Origin: Wocania_A spongiicola
Lineage (GTDB): Bacteria; Bacteroidota; Bacteroidia; Flavobacteriales; Flavobacteriaceae
Assembly (NCBI RefSeq): GCF_023502325.1
Contig: NZ_JAMFLZ010000001.1
Coordinates: 186,001 to 250,000 of the forward strand
Direction of reading: 5' to 3'
DNA: 64,000 nucleotides
Shown here: in pieces, positions 1 to 5,540 of the stretch
Layout: each line of letters begins with the position of its first letter
Position numbering within the stretch: position 1 is the stretch's first letter
Notes under the pieces: generated by a model
What the model was told of the DNA's origin: nothing
Database searches by the model: none
The model's input: the letters and a program-made list of their open reading frames with translations, nothing else
Made by a program: the position numbers and the translations under genes

Positions 1-51
1 CAGTTGAGTTACAAGGAAATGAAACCTTGGCAGGACTCGAACCTGCAACAT
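1..51 (-). tRNA. second circularly permuted tRNA candidate, cut by left edge
   Basis: On the minus strand a T-arm (GCAGG-TTCGAGT-CCTGC, 46-30) and a 3' acceptor strand (29-23) are followed downstream, not preceded, by a 5' half: acceptor TTCCTTG (18-12), then TA and the start of a D-arm (ACTC-AACTG, 10-1). Five of seven acceptor pairs form (CAAGG with CCTTG) and the two outer pairs are T-T. The order, 3' half then 5' half, is the same as in the better-supported permuted gene next to it. The anticodon part of the 5' half lies outside the window, so the gene cannot be confirmed here. It could also be a degenerate tRNA pair. Confidence 0.4.
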
Positions 52-53
52 TT

Positions 54-127
54 AATCAATTGTTCTAGCCTACTGAACTATCCCGAATTTTCGGGAGTGG
101 GAATCGAACCCACGACCTATTGAGTCG
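54..127 (-). tRNA. circularly permuted tRNA (3' half before 5' half)
   Basis: Read on the minus strand, the 3' half comes first: anticodon stem TCAAT (123-119), variable AGGTC, T-arm GTGGG-TTCGATT-CCCAC (113-97), acceptor TCCCGAA (96-90) and discriminator A89. One base later the 5' half starts: acceptor TTCGGGA (87-81), TA, D-arm GTTC-AGTAGGCTA-GAAC (78-62), A, anticodon stem ATTGA (60-56). Acceptor 7/7, D 4/4, anticodon 5/5 and T 5/5 pairs form, and T8, A14, G18-G19 and the T-loop bases are canonical. Read in the ordinary order neither half finds a partner of this quality. Joining TTA (55-53) to CGAC (127-124) would give loop TTACGAC with anticodon ACG (Arg); this is inference. Permuted tRNA genes are known from some algae and archaea; I cannot say whether bacterial cases are on record. 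Confidence 0.75.
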
Positions 128-128
128 C

Positions 129-280
129 GACTATTTTTTGGATAACAGTCAAAACCTCCAAGTCTAGTTGAACATAAAATCATCATGCATCTCTGCAATG
201 CCTTATGCAATAGTGCTATACCGAAACACCCAACAAGACCAGCTTGATATTTTATCCCCTCAAAGGAGGAGATGTTATTG
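129..280 (-). other. unassigned interval of tRNA array with one D-arm-like half
   Basis: On the minus strand, TTCGGTA (225-219) followed by TA and a GCAC-type D-arm resembles a tRNA 5' half. Its acceptor could pair 6/7 with TCCCGAA at 96-90, but its D and anticodon stems do not close, and that 3' half pairs perfectly with another 5' half. A 7-bp hairpin AUCUCCU/AGGGGAU lies around 273-252 and another, TTGGA/TCCAA, around 162-139. No open reading frame is convincing. The interval is either a degenerated tRNA or spacer removed during processing. Confidence 0.35.
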
Positions 281-486
281 TACCTCTTACCAGATTCGAA
301 CTGGCACTTTCGCAGGACGCGAACAGATAGGCTCTAAATGCGCTTCCCTACTTTACATCCTGTGTATTTCGGTGCTTCTGCAAAACCTAGTCATTGGCGG
401 GCGCGCCACCAACCACATCATCCTATCACTCCACGGTAACGAATCAAAATCTTTTTCCGCAGCTCTTCCCTTTAAGCTAAAGAGGT
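281..486 (-). tRNA. tRNA-like gene split by about 130 nt
   Basis: The 5' end shows acceptor ACCTCTT (486-480), TA, and a D-arm GCTT/GAGC. The 3' end shows T-arm GCCAG-TTCGAAT-CTGGT (305-289) and acceptor AAGAGGT (288-282), which pairs 7/7 with the 5' acceptor. The span is 206 nt instead of about 73, so roughly 130 nt lie between D-arm and variable loop. The intervening stretch includes a 7-bp GC-rich hairpin UUGGUGG/CCGCCAA around 413-395. I see no group I core motifs, and the anticodon cannot be assigned. An intron, an insertion, or two fused degenerate tRNAs are all possible. Confidence 0.4.
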
Positions 487-492
487 ATGTTG

Positions 493-619
493 TGGAACAG
501 ACAGGATTCGAACCTATATAGCCAGAGTTTAACTCACTGAATTCTATTTAATAAATAGGTTTCGTTGAATTCGTAAACTCATTTCAATCCGGTGCATTGA
601 CCAACTTTGCTACTGCTCC
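493..619 (-). tRNA. tRNA-Phe(GAA)-like with 54-nt anticodon-loop insertion
   Basis: Acceptor GGAGCAG (619-613) pairs 7/7 with CTGTTCC (500-494), counting one G-U. The T-arm is ATAGG-TTCGAAT-CCTGT. Anticodon stem CCGGA (592-588) pairs with TCTGG (526-522). The loop begins TTGAAAT, which reads as anticodon GAA (Phe), but 54 extra bases (527-580) separate it from the 3' stem strand. Without them the gene is 73 nt long and well formed. Removal would leave a normal 7-nt loop, either TTGAAAT or TTGAAAC depending on the exact joint. The position near nt 37/38 is where archaeal and eukaryotic tRNA introns sit. Whether it is spliced is unknown. Confidence 0.6.
527..580 (-). other. hairpin insertion in tRNA anticodon loop (intron candidate)
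   Basis: The 54-nt insert folds on itself: AGTTTA near its 5' end pairs with TAAACT at its 3' border, two copies of GAATTC pair inside, and CTATTT/AAATAG closes a 3-nt apical loop. It carries no reading frame and is far too short for a group I or II intron. A bulge-helix-bulge type intron or a simple structured insertion are the alternatives. Confidence 0.5.
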
Positions 620-629
620 AATATTTTAG

Positions 630-703
630 TACTCCACCCAAGATTCGAACTTGGACTTAACAGCGCTTAAAACTGTTGCCTCTCCCAGTTGGGCTAGTGG
701 AGC
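630..703 (-). tRNA. tRNA with anticodon UAA on a class I body
   Basis: Acceptor GCTCCAC (703-697) pairs 7/7 with GTGGAGT (637-631). D-arm GCC/GGC, anticodon stem ACAGT/GCTGT, loop TTTAAGC (anticodon TAA) and T-arm CCAAG-TTCGAAT-CTTGG all form. UAA would read the Leu codon UUA, but leucine tRNAs normally have a long variable arm and this one has only TAAGT. Charging identity is therefore uncertain. Confidence 0.7.
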
Positions 704-710
704 ATCATGG

Positions 711-790
711 TACAGGAAGAGAGATTTACTTCGACTTCGCTCAGCATAAACTTCTTATCTTCTTCCTTACTTCGTACAGGAAGAGAGATT
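711..790. repeat. 16-bp direct duplication of a tRNA 3' end around a dispersed repeat
   Basis: TACAGGAAGAGAGATT occurs at 711-726 and again at 775-790, where it is the 3' end of the Leu tRNA. Between them is a 48-bp stretch containing TTCGACTTCGCTCAGC, a motif type I associate with dispersed flavobacterial intergenic repeats. The arrangement looks like insertion of a small element with duplication of the tRNA end. Confidence 0.55.
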
Positions 791-848
791 CGAACTCCCA
801 GTTTCTCAATTCTAAGTCGAGTGCGTTTACCGTTTTCGCCATTCCTGC
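775..848 (-). tRNA. tRNA-Leu(UAG) lacking the long variable arm
   Basis: Acceptor GCAGGAA pairs with TTCCTGT. The TG at 8-9 and the D-arm GCG/CGC with an 11-nt loop are leucine-like. Anticodon stem CTCGA/TTGAG carries loop CTTAGAA (anticodon TAG, Leu). The variable region is only AAACT, whereas bacterial Leu tRNAs carry a stem-loop there. T-stem GGGAG/CTCTC has one G-T pair. Confidence 0.7.
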
Positions 849-854
849 ATGTTG

Positions 855-927
855 TTGAGGTATTAGGAGTTGAACCTAAATCACCTGGGTTAAAAGCTCG
901 GTGCTTTAACAATTAAGCTATACCTCA
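855..927 (-). tRNA. tRNA-Lys(UUU), degenerate anticodon stem
   Basis: Acceptor TGAGGTA/TACCTCA and D-stem GCTT/AAGC are perfect. The anticodon loop CTTTTAA gives TTT (Lys). Anticodon stem CCGAG/CCCAG has two mismatches, so the gene may be weak or decayed. T-arm is TTAGG-TTCAACT-CCTAA. Confidence 0.65.
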
Positions 928-933
928 ATTTTG

Positions 934-1006
934 TTGAGACAATAGGATTCGAACCTATGACTTTCACGATGTAAACGTGACACTCTTACCACTGAACTAT
1001 GCCTCA
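934..1006 (-). tRNA. tRNA-Val(UAC)
   Basis: Acceptor TGAGGCA/TGTCTCA, anticodon stem TCACG/CGTGA (perfect), loop TTTACAT with anticodon TAC, T-arm ATAGG-TTCGAAT-CCTAT. A complete 73-nt class I tRNA without encoded CCA. Confidence 0.85.
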
Positions 1007-1012
1007 TTATTG

Positions 1013-1085
1013 TACTCTATAAGGGAATCGAACCCTTGTCTTCTGGGAGAAAACTAGATGCACTAAACCACTATGCTAATAGAGC
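1013..1085 (-). tRNA. tRNA-Glu(UUC)
   Basis: Acceptor GCTCTAT/ATAGAGT, D-stem GCAT/GTGC, anticodon stem TCTAG/CCAGA with one mismatch, loop TTTTCTC giving anticodon TTC, T-arm AAGGG-TTCGATT-CCCTT. A 73-nt gene without CCA. Confidence 0.8.
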
Positions 1086-1090
1086 ATTTG

Positions 1091-1163
1091 CAGTACCGAC
1101 GAGATTCGAACTCGCAACTTCTCGATAGACAGTCGAGCATTCTAGCCATTGAACTACGGTACT
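1091..1163 (-). tRNA. tRNA-Asp(GUC)
   Basis: Acceptor AGTACCG/CGGTACT and anticodon stem CTCGA/TCGAG are perfect. Loop CTGTCTA gives anticodon GTC. T-arm GCGAG-TTCGAAT-CTCGT. Complete class I tRNA. Confidence 0.88.
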
Positions 1164-1171
1164 ATAATTTG

Positions 1172-1243
1172 CGATATTGGAAAGATTCGAACTTTCAGCC
1201 TAGTAGTTAACAGCTACTTGCTCTACCATTGAGCTACAATATC
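1172..1243 (-). tRNA. tRNA-Asn(GUU)
   Basis: Acceptor GATATTG/CAATATC, D-stem GCTC/GAGC, anticodon stem AGTAG/CTACT with loop CTGTTAA (anticodon GTT), T-arm GAAAG-TTCGAAT-CTTTC. All stems are perfect. Confidence 0.9.
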
Positions 1244-1250
1244 ATTTTTG

Positions 1251-1323
1251 AGACAAGGATGAGAATCGAACTCATAAATAACAGATTTGCAATCTGTAGC
1301 CTTAGCCATTCAGCCACCTTGTC
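1251..1323 (-). tRNA. tRNA-Cys(GCA)
   Basis: Acceptor GACAAGG/CCTTGTC, anticodon stem ACAGA/TCTGT with loop TTGCAAA (anticodon GCA), T-arm ATGAG-TTCGATT-CTCAT. The discriminator is U, as expected for tRNA-Cys. Confidence 0.9.
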
Positions 1324-1335
1324 AACATATACTTG

Positions 1336-1419
1336 TGGGAACTGAAAGATTCGAACTTTCTTAGCATGTAAGCGGCAGGTTTACAATCTGCATCAACTCT
1401 CCAACGTTGACGAATTCCC
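1336..1419 (-). tRNA. tRNA-Tyr(GUA)
   Basis: An 84-nt class II tRNA: acceptor GGGAATT/AGTTCCC, loop TTGTAAA (anticodon GTA), a long variable arm, T-arm GAAAG-TTCGAAT-CTTTC. It is the first tRNA of the array in transcription order and starts about 30 nt after the upstream TPR gene. Confidence 0.88.
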
Positions 1420-1422
1420 ATT

Positions 1423-1452
1423 AAATCGGCAAACCAAGTTTGCCGATTTTTT
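1423..1452. terminator. perfect 12-bp hairpin between TPR gene and tRNA array
   Basis: AAATCGGCAAAC, a 3-nt loop CAA and GTTTGCCGATTT form a perfect hairpin. A T-run follows on the plus strand, whereas on the minus strand the sequence continues TTTAATGG. It sits right after the TPR stop codon, so it may attenuate read-through from that gene into the tRNA array. Confidence 0.55.
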
Positions 1453-2020
1453 ACTTCTCCTTTCTTTTTTTGTTAGACTTTCTTTTCTTTTTATTTCTAG
1501 GCTTTATTTTCTTTTTAACTCTAGATATTTCATTATTTACGTACTCAATAAAACAGTTGTTTGTTGCTGTTTTATTAGCCGCCTTTAATAGTTTAATCGC
1601 TGCTTTGTATTTGTCTTGTTTTTCAAGTAAAATACCTTGTAATAATTGCAACAAAGCCTTATCAGTACCTTTTACAGTTAGTGCAAAAGCAATCAACTTA
1701 TCAGCTTCATCATAGTCATTATTCCATAAAAGTGTTTGAACATAGAATGGATATGTTTTTGGCATTTCCATATGTTGAGCCACAGCTTCTGCGAAATATT
1801 GTTTAGCTGTTTCATAATCTTTTAATTGCTCTGCATAAACACGCCCCATCAAACATAAAGCTTGTGCATCTTTGCTGTTATATGATAAAGCATAGTTTAA
1901 TGCTTCTAATGTTTCTTCTAACTCATACGGATAAGCGTCTAAAGCCTTAAACAAATAGTTGTTATGTAAATTATTTTCCATTTTCGTTTTATTCAATAAA
2001 TTATTCTGTTTTAAAGGCAC
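1451..2020 (-). CDS. TPR protein with lysine-rich C-terminal tail
   Basis: A soluble protein of up to 189 residues with no signal peptide. Residues ~25-150 look like three to four degenerate tetratricopeptide helix pairs (ALCLMGRVYAEQLKDYETAK and ALLQLLQGILLEKQDKYKAA are typical TPR spacing). The last 25 residues are almost only K and R, a feature common in nucleic-acid-binding tails. The listed start is GTG at 2020; an in-frame ATG at 1981 (MENNLHNNY) gives 176 residues and is equally plausible. It lies just upstream of, and codirectional with, the unusual tRNA array, so an RNA-related role is possible, but that is inference from position and charge alone. Confidence 0.75.
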   Translation of the reverse strand: MPLKQNNLLNKTKMENNLHNNYLFKALDAYPYELEETLEALNYALSYNSKDAQALCLMGRVYAEQLKDYETAKQYFAEAVAQHMEMPKTYPFYVQTLLWNNDYDEADKLIAFALTVKGTDKALLQLLQGILLEKQDKYKAAIKLLKAANKTATNNCFIEYVNNEISRVKKKIKPRNKKKRKSNKKRKEK

Positions 2021-2079
2021 ACATTTTGTGGGCTCTTAAAACCAAATCAGATTTATGTATTCTTAAATTTTTGGAATAA

Positions 2080-2117
2080 AAAAATCCGAAACAGTTTGTG
2101 TGCTTCGGATTTTTTTC
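2080..2117. terminator. bidirectional terminator-like hairpin
   Basis: ATCCGAA (2084-2090) pairs with TTCGGAT (2104-2110), flanked by A5 and T7 runs, so it can act on both strands. GCTTCGG within it (2102-2108) can alternatively pair with CCGAAGC at 2141-2147 of the neighbouring structured element. Confidence 0.7.
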
Positions 2118-2142
2118 TGGAAAGTAATCTACAGAAAAAACC

Positions 2143-2212
2143 GAAGCCTCATGAGTGATTCAAGATCACTATATATACTCTGAAAGGGTACATTATGTTT
2201 TAACATGGCTTC
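2143..2212. ncRNA. cloverleaf-like structured RNA candidate
   Basis: A closing stem GAAGCC (2143-2148)/GGCTTC (2207-2212) encloses three hairpins: AGTGAT/ATCACT (2154-2170), TACTCT/AGGGTA with a G-U pair (2176-2190) and ATGT/ACAT (2195-2206). U-runs follow on both strands (minus: GGCTTCGGTTTTTT), so the transcribed strand is not obvious. It has the outline of a tRNA but no tRNA T-loop or anticodon arm. I do not recognise it as a known riboswitch. Confidence 0.4.
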
Positions 2213-2480
2213 TTGTTTTTAATTATTAAATTTTTTGCGCAGTAGTTATTTAAAACTGCGGTGCAAAGATGAAAACATTTTTTAAATAAACAAATAAAAT
2301 TTTAAATTAATTTATTGACAATCAATTAGTTATGTTAAAATTTAAACAAAGAATCTCCTGTCCGCATTTTTGCAGATTATCAAGGTTAATGGCAAAAGTC
2401 TGTCCACCAGTTGCTTATCCTTCAATACTTATTATTTTAGTTTTTAAAATTTATATTCAAATTATTTTAATTTTTTTCAT
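2213..2480. other. intergenic stretch without a convincing gene
   Basis: AT-rich. A hairpin CGCAGT/ACTGCG sits at about 2239-2262. A short frame without a start codon on the minus strand, roughly 2410-2330, reads TGGQTFAINLDNLQKCGQ and may be a gene remnant; nothing else supports coding. Confidence 0.4.
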
Positions 2481-2512
2481 AAAAAAAGCGTCCAGTTTCT
2501 TGGACGCTTATT
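2481..2512 (-). terminator. factor-independent terminator (minus strand)
   Basis: AGCGTCCA (2487-2494)/TGGACGCT (2501-2508) hairpin, followed on the minus strand by a run of seven T. It would end transcripts coming from the AhpD-like gene side. Confidence 0.75.
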
Positions 2513-2553
2513 ATAATTATAGATTATTTTCTTAGTTTTTATTTTATATAAAA

Positions 2554-2667
2554 TCAGTTGAAACCACTACATAACGTCCTTGATCGAGAGAATAATTCGT
2601 TCATTCCTCGATAATCCCACTGGCAAAACAGTGCTTTAGGTACAATATGTTCTATTGTGTTTTTCAT
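2554..2667 (-). CDS. possible 37-residue ORF
   Basis: ATG at 2667 opens a 37-codon frame beginning MKNTIEHIVPKALF and ending at TGA. No strong ribosome-binding site is visible. The start loosely resembles the H-x-x-P region of endonuclease I family proteins, so it may be a fragment of a lost gene. Chance ORF is the main alternative. Confidence 0.2.
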   Translation of the reverse strand: MKNTIEHIVPKALFCQWDYRGMNELFSRSRTLCSGFN

Positions 2668-2721
2668 TTCTTGCTGCAAATATGTAATTTTTATCTTATA
2701 TAATGCAAATTTAATTTTTTC

Positions 2722-3312
2722 TTAAACATGCTTCCCCTTCTCCCAACCATGTTTTCCTAAATATTGGTTGCCACTTTCTACAGCTCCATCTTCAATAGAA
2801 GTCCCCATACTGTCGTTCCAACGATTTAAGTATCCAAATAATGAAACAACACCTAGCATTTCAACAATTTCACCTTCATTCCAGTGTTCGTATAAACGCT
2901 TTTTTATTTCTTCATCAACACCATTTGGCACTTGACTAGCTTGTAACGAAAAATCTAACGCAGCACGTTCTGCTTCACTAAAAGCAGGATGAGTTCTGTA
3001 TTCCCAAATGTTATCAAGTTGTTCTTGTTCAGCTCCATAACGTTCGGCAGCCCGTATTGCATGTGCTTGACAATAGCGACAACCAGTTGAGTTACTACTA
3101 ACCCAAGCAATCATGCGCTTTAAAGCTGAAGTAACCCTACCCTCATTAGCCATAACAGCTTTATTTAAATTTATAAATGCTTTACTAATTGCTGGTCGGC
3201 GTTGCATAGTCAATACTGAATTTGGACAAAACCCTAAGGTTTCATTAAAGAATTCTGCGAGTTCTTTGGTTTCTAGATCATGATCAGCAGATAATGGTGT
3301 TACTAAAGGCAT
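2722..3312 (-). CDS. AhpD-like / carboxymuconolactone decarboxylase family protein
   Basis: A 196-residue soluble protein of the peroxidase-related AhpD-like fold. The redox motif is visible as CRYCQAH (CxxC followed by H) around residue 78-84, the arrangement used by AhpD-type alkylhydroperoxidases to reduce a peroxidase partner. The second half (EIVEMLGVVSLFGYLNRWND) is typical of the family. It is divergent from an OsmC-family gene 60 bp away, so both may serve organic-peroxide or thiol stress. The exact substrate cannot be told from sequence. Start ATG gives the usual family length. Confidence 0.85.
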   Translation of the reverse strand: MPLVTPLSADHDLETKELAEFFNETLGFCPNSVLTMQRRPAISKAFINLNKAVMANEGRVTSALKRMIAWVSSNSTGCRYCQAHAIRAAERYGAEQEQLDNIWEYRTHPAFSEAERAALDFSLQASQVPNGVDEEIKKRLYEHWNEGEIVEMLGVVSLFGYLNRWNDSMGTSIEDGAVESGNQYLGKHGWEKGKHV

Positions 3313-3372
3313 AGTTTTATTTTTTTAATAGTATTTTTGATACTTGCAAGAAACAAAAAATAATTCATAAAA

Positions 3373-3795
3373 ATGGGGAATCAAGTTAGTACAAAATGGT
3401 TAGGGAATATGCGATTTGAAAGCACCAATCCGTCAGGGCATAATTTATTTATTGATGCTGGTGAAGAAAATGGAGGGAAAAGTGAAGGTTACCGCCCAAA
3501 AGCTTTAATGCTTTCTGCTTTGGCAGGATGCTCAGGTTTAGATGTTGCGTCTCTTATTAAAAAAATGAAGCTAGATGTTGATGATTTTAATATAGATATT
3601 GATGCAAATCTAACTGATGAGCACCCTAAATATTATGACAAATTAGAAATGCATTTTCATTTTTATGGCGCCAAATTGAATGAAAAAAAGCTTCAAAAAG
3701 CAGTTGACTTATCTATAGAAAAATACTGCGGTGTTATGGAAATGTTTCGTCAGTTTTCAGAATTAAAAATAGAAACGTATTTTCATAAGAAATAA
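3373..3795 (+). CDS. OsmC family protein
   Basis: A 140-residue OsmC/Ohr-fold protein. The two redox cysteines of the family are visible in ALAGCSGLDVASL (about residue 53) and KYCGVMEMF (about residue 118), which in OsmC/Ohr proteins reduce organic hydroperoxides. There is no signal peptide, so it acts in the cytoplasm. It lies divergent to the AhpD-like gene and 50 bp upstream of recJ. It could belong to the OsmC-like subgroup of less certain activity rather than to Ohr. Confidence 0.88.
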   Translation: MGNQVSTKWLGNMRFESTNPSGHNLFIDAGEENGGKSEGYRPKALMLSALAGCSGLDVASLIKKMKLDVDDFNIDIDANLTDEHPKYYDKLEMHFHFYGAKLNEKKLQKAVDLSIEKYCGVMEMFRQFSELKIETYFHKK

Positions 3796-3844
3796 AGAGT
3801 AACAAATTTCGTTGAACTTTTAATTCAAACTTTACATCCCCTCA

Positions 3845-5539
3845 ATGCGTTGGACTTTAAAACCTAAACCACAAGCCGAAAAAATTAAAGCGTTGCAAAA
3901 AGCACTTCAAGTGGATGCTGCTATCGCTAATTTATTGTTACAGCGTGGAGTTGAAACTTTTGAGGAAGCTAAAACGTTTTTTAGACCAAGTTTAAGCGAT
4001 TTGCACGATCCTTTTTTAATGAAAGATATGGATCTGGCTGTTGCACGAATAGAAAAAGCAATTGCCAATAAAGAAAACATTTTGGTTTATGGTGATTATG
4101 ATGTTGATGGGACAACATCTGTAGCTTTAATGTCTACCTATTTGAAAACAAAGTATCCGCTTATTCATACTTATATTCCTAATAGATATGATGAAGGCTA
4201 CGGTATATCATATAAAGGAATAAACTTTGCTTTAGAGAACGATTTCTCTCTTATTATAGCTTTGGATTGCGGCATTAAATCTGTTGAAAAAGTAGCCCAT
4301 GCTAAAAAACTAGGAATCGATTTTATTATATGCGATCACCACAGACCGGGAAGCGAAATACCAAAAGCAGCAGCGGTTTTAGATCCAAAACGAGAAGATT
4401 GTAATTATCCGTATAAGGAATTATGTGGCTGTGGTGTTGGCTTTAAATTGGTTCAAGCATTAGCATCAAAAGACGGAAAGACAGTTGAAGATTTAACCGA
4501 ATATTTAGACTTGGTTGCTACAGCCATTGGCGCAGATATTGTTCCTATTAACGGCGAAAATAGAGCTTTAGCTTATTTTGGTTTGCAAGTTATTAATACA
4601 AACCCTCGGCCAGGAATAAAAGCTATTTTAGATAAAGTAGAAAAAACCGAGCTTACCATTACCGATGTTGTATTTATTGTAGCACCAAGGATTAATGCAG
4701 CAGGACGTATGAAACACGGTAACTATGCGGTAACTTTATTAGCAGAAGAAGAGCATGATAAAGCGAATCAATATGCCTCTGAAATTGATGAATATAATTT
4801 AGATAGACGTGAAACAGATAAGCAAATTACAGAAGAGGCTCTTAAACAAATTGAAGACCAAAAAGAACAGAACCGCCTTACTACTGTTGTTTACGACGAA
4901 AATTGGCATAAAGGTGTTATTGGTATTGTGGCTTCTAGATTAACAGAAACCTATTACAGACCAACGATAGTATTTACAAAAAGTGGAGAAAAATTAGCAG
5001 CTTCAGCACGTTCTGTTCGTGGTTTTGATGTATATAATGCCATTGAAGCTTGTAGCGAACATATTGAACAGTTTGGAGGACATAAATATGCAGCAGGATT
5101 AACATTGGAAGCTGAAAATTATGAAGCTTTTAAACAGGCTTTTGAAGATGAAGTAACAAAAACGATTGATAGAAATTTATTAACACCAGAGATTAAAATT
5201 GACGCTCAAATAGAGTTAAACGATATTACACCAAAATTTTATAGAATTTTAAAGCAGTTTGCTCCTTATGGGCCTGAAAATATGACGCCCGTATTTATGA
5301 CCGAAAACTTAATAGATACAGGTTACGGAAAGTGTGTAGGAGCAGATAAAACTCATTTACGCTTAACAGCAACACAACCAGATACTTCTAAAAGTATTGT
5401 TTGTATTGGGTTTGGTATGGGTGATAAGCTTGAGTTAATTTCAGACAGAAAACCATTCAATGCTGTATATTCAATTGATGATAATGAATGGAAAGGCAAG
5501 GTAACGCTTCAACTTAAACTAAGAGATATTAAAGCATAG
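3845..5539 (+). CDS. recJ: single-stranded-DNA-specific exonuclease RecJ
   Basis: A 564-residue DHH-family 5'-3' ssDNA exonuclease acting in recombinational and mismatch repair. Motifs in order: VYGDYDVDGTTS (motif I, ~residue 82), DCGIKS (~133) and DHHRPG (the DHH motif, ~158), then the DHHA1 domain with GGHKYAAGLTLE (~420) and an OB-fold C-terminus. Length fits bacterial RecJ. The next gene (MFS transporter) begins one base after its stop codon, so the two are probably cotranscribed. Confidence 0.96.
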   Translation: MRWTLKPKPQAEKIKALQKALQVDAAIANLLLQRGVETFEEAKTFFRPSLSDLHDPFLMKDMDLAVARIEKAIANKENILVYGDYDVDGTTSVALMSTYLKTKYPLIHTYIPNRYDEGYGISYKGINFALENDFSLIIALDCGIKSVEKVAHAKKLGIDFIICDHHRPGSEIPKAAAVLDPKREDCNYPYKELCGCGVGFKLVQALASKDGKTVEDLTEYLDLVATAIGADIVPINGENRALAYFGLQVINTNPRPGIKAILDKVEKTELTITDVVFIVAPRINAAGRMKHGNYAVTLLAEEEHDKANQYASEIDEYNLDRRETDKQITEEALKQIEDQKEQNRLTTVVYDENWHKGVIGIVASRLTETYYRPTIVFTKSGEKLAASARSVRGFDVYNAIEACSEHIEQFGGHKYAAGLTLEAENYEAFKQAFEDEVTKTIDRNLLTPEIKIDAQIELNDITPKFYRILKQFAPYGPENMTPVFMTENLIDTGYGKCVGADKTHLRLTATQPDTSKSIVCIGFGMGDKLELISDRKPFNAVYSIDDNEWKGKVTLQLKLRDIKA

Positions 5540-5540
5540 T

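Noticed and set aside
89..225. Ordinary-order tRNA using TTCGGTA (225-219) and TCCCGAA (96-90) with a long insertion
   Set aside because: Acceptor pairs only 6/7 and both D and anticodon stems fail, whereas the permuted reading of the same 3' half pairs perfectly.
281..486. Group I intron inside the split tRNA
   Set aside because: The stretch is short and lacks recognisable P/Q/R/S core elements (a GACTAG is present but no complementary S strand).
168..521. 117-codon open frame on the plus strand over the tRNA array
   Set aside because: It runs antisense through three tRNA-like genes, and its composition follows the T-arm sequences (repeated RFEP-like motifs). No ribosome-binding site or family.
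676..916. Short frames over the Leu and Lys tRNAs on both strands
   Set aside because: They are explained by the paired tRNA stems and the repeat between them.
2332..2535. 67-codon plus-strand frame
   Set aside because: It reads through the terminator hairpin at 2481-2512 and has no family or start context.
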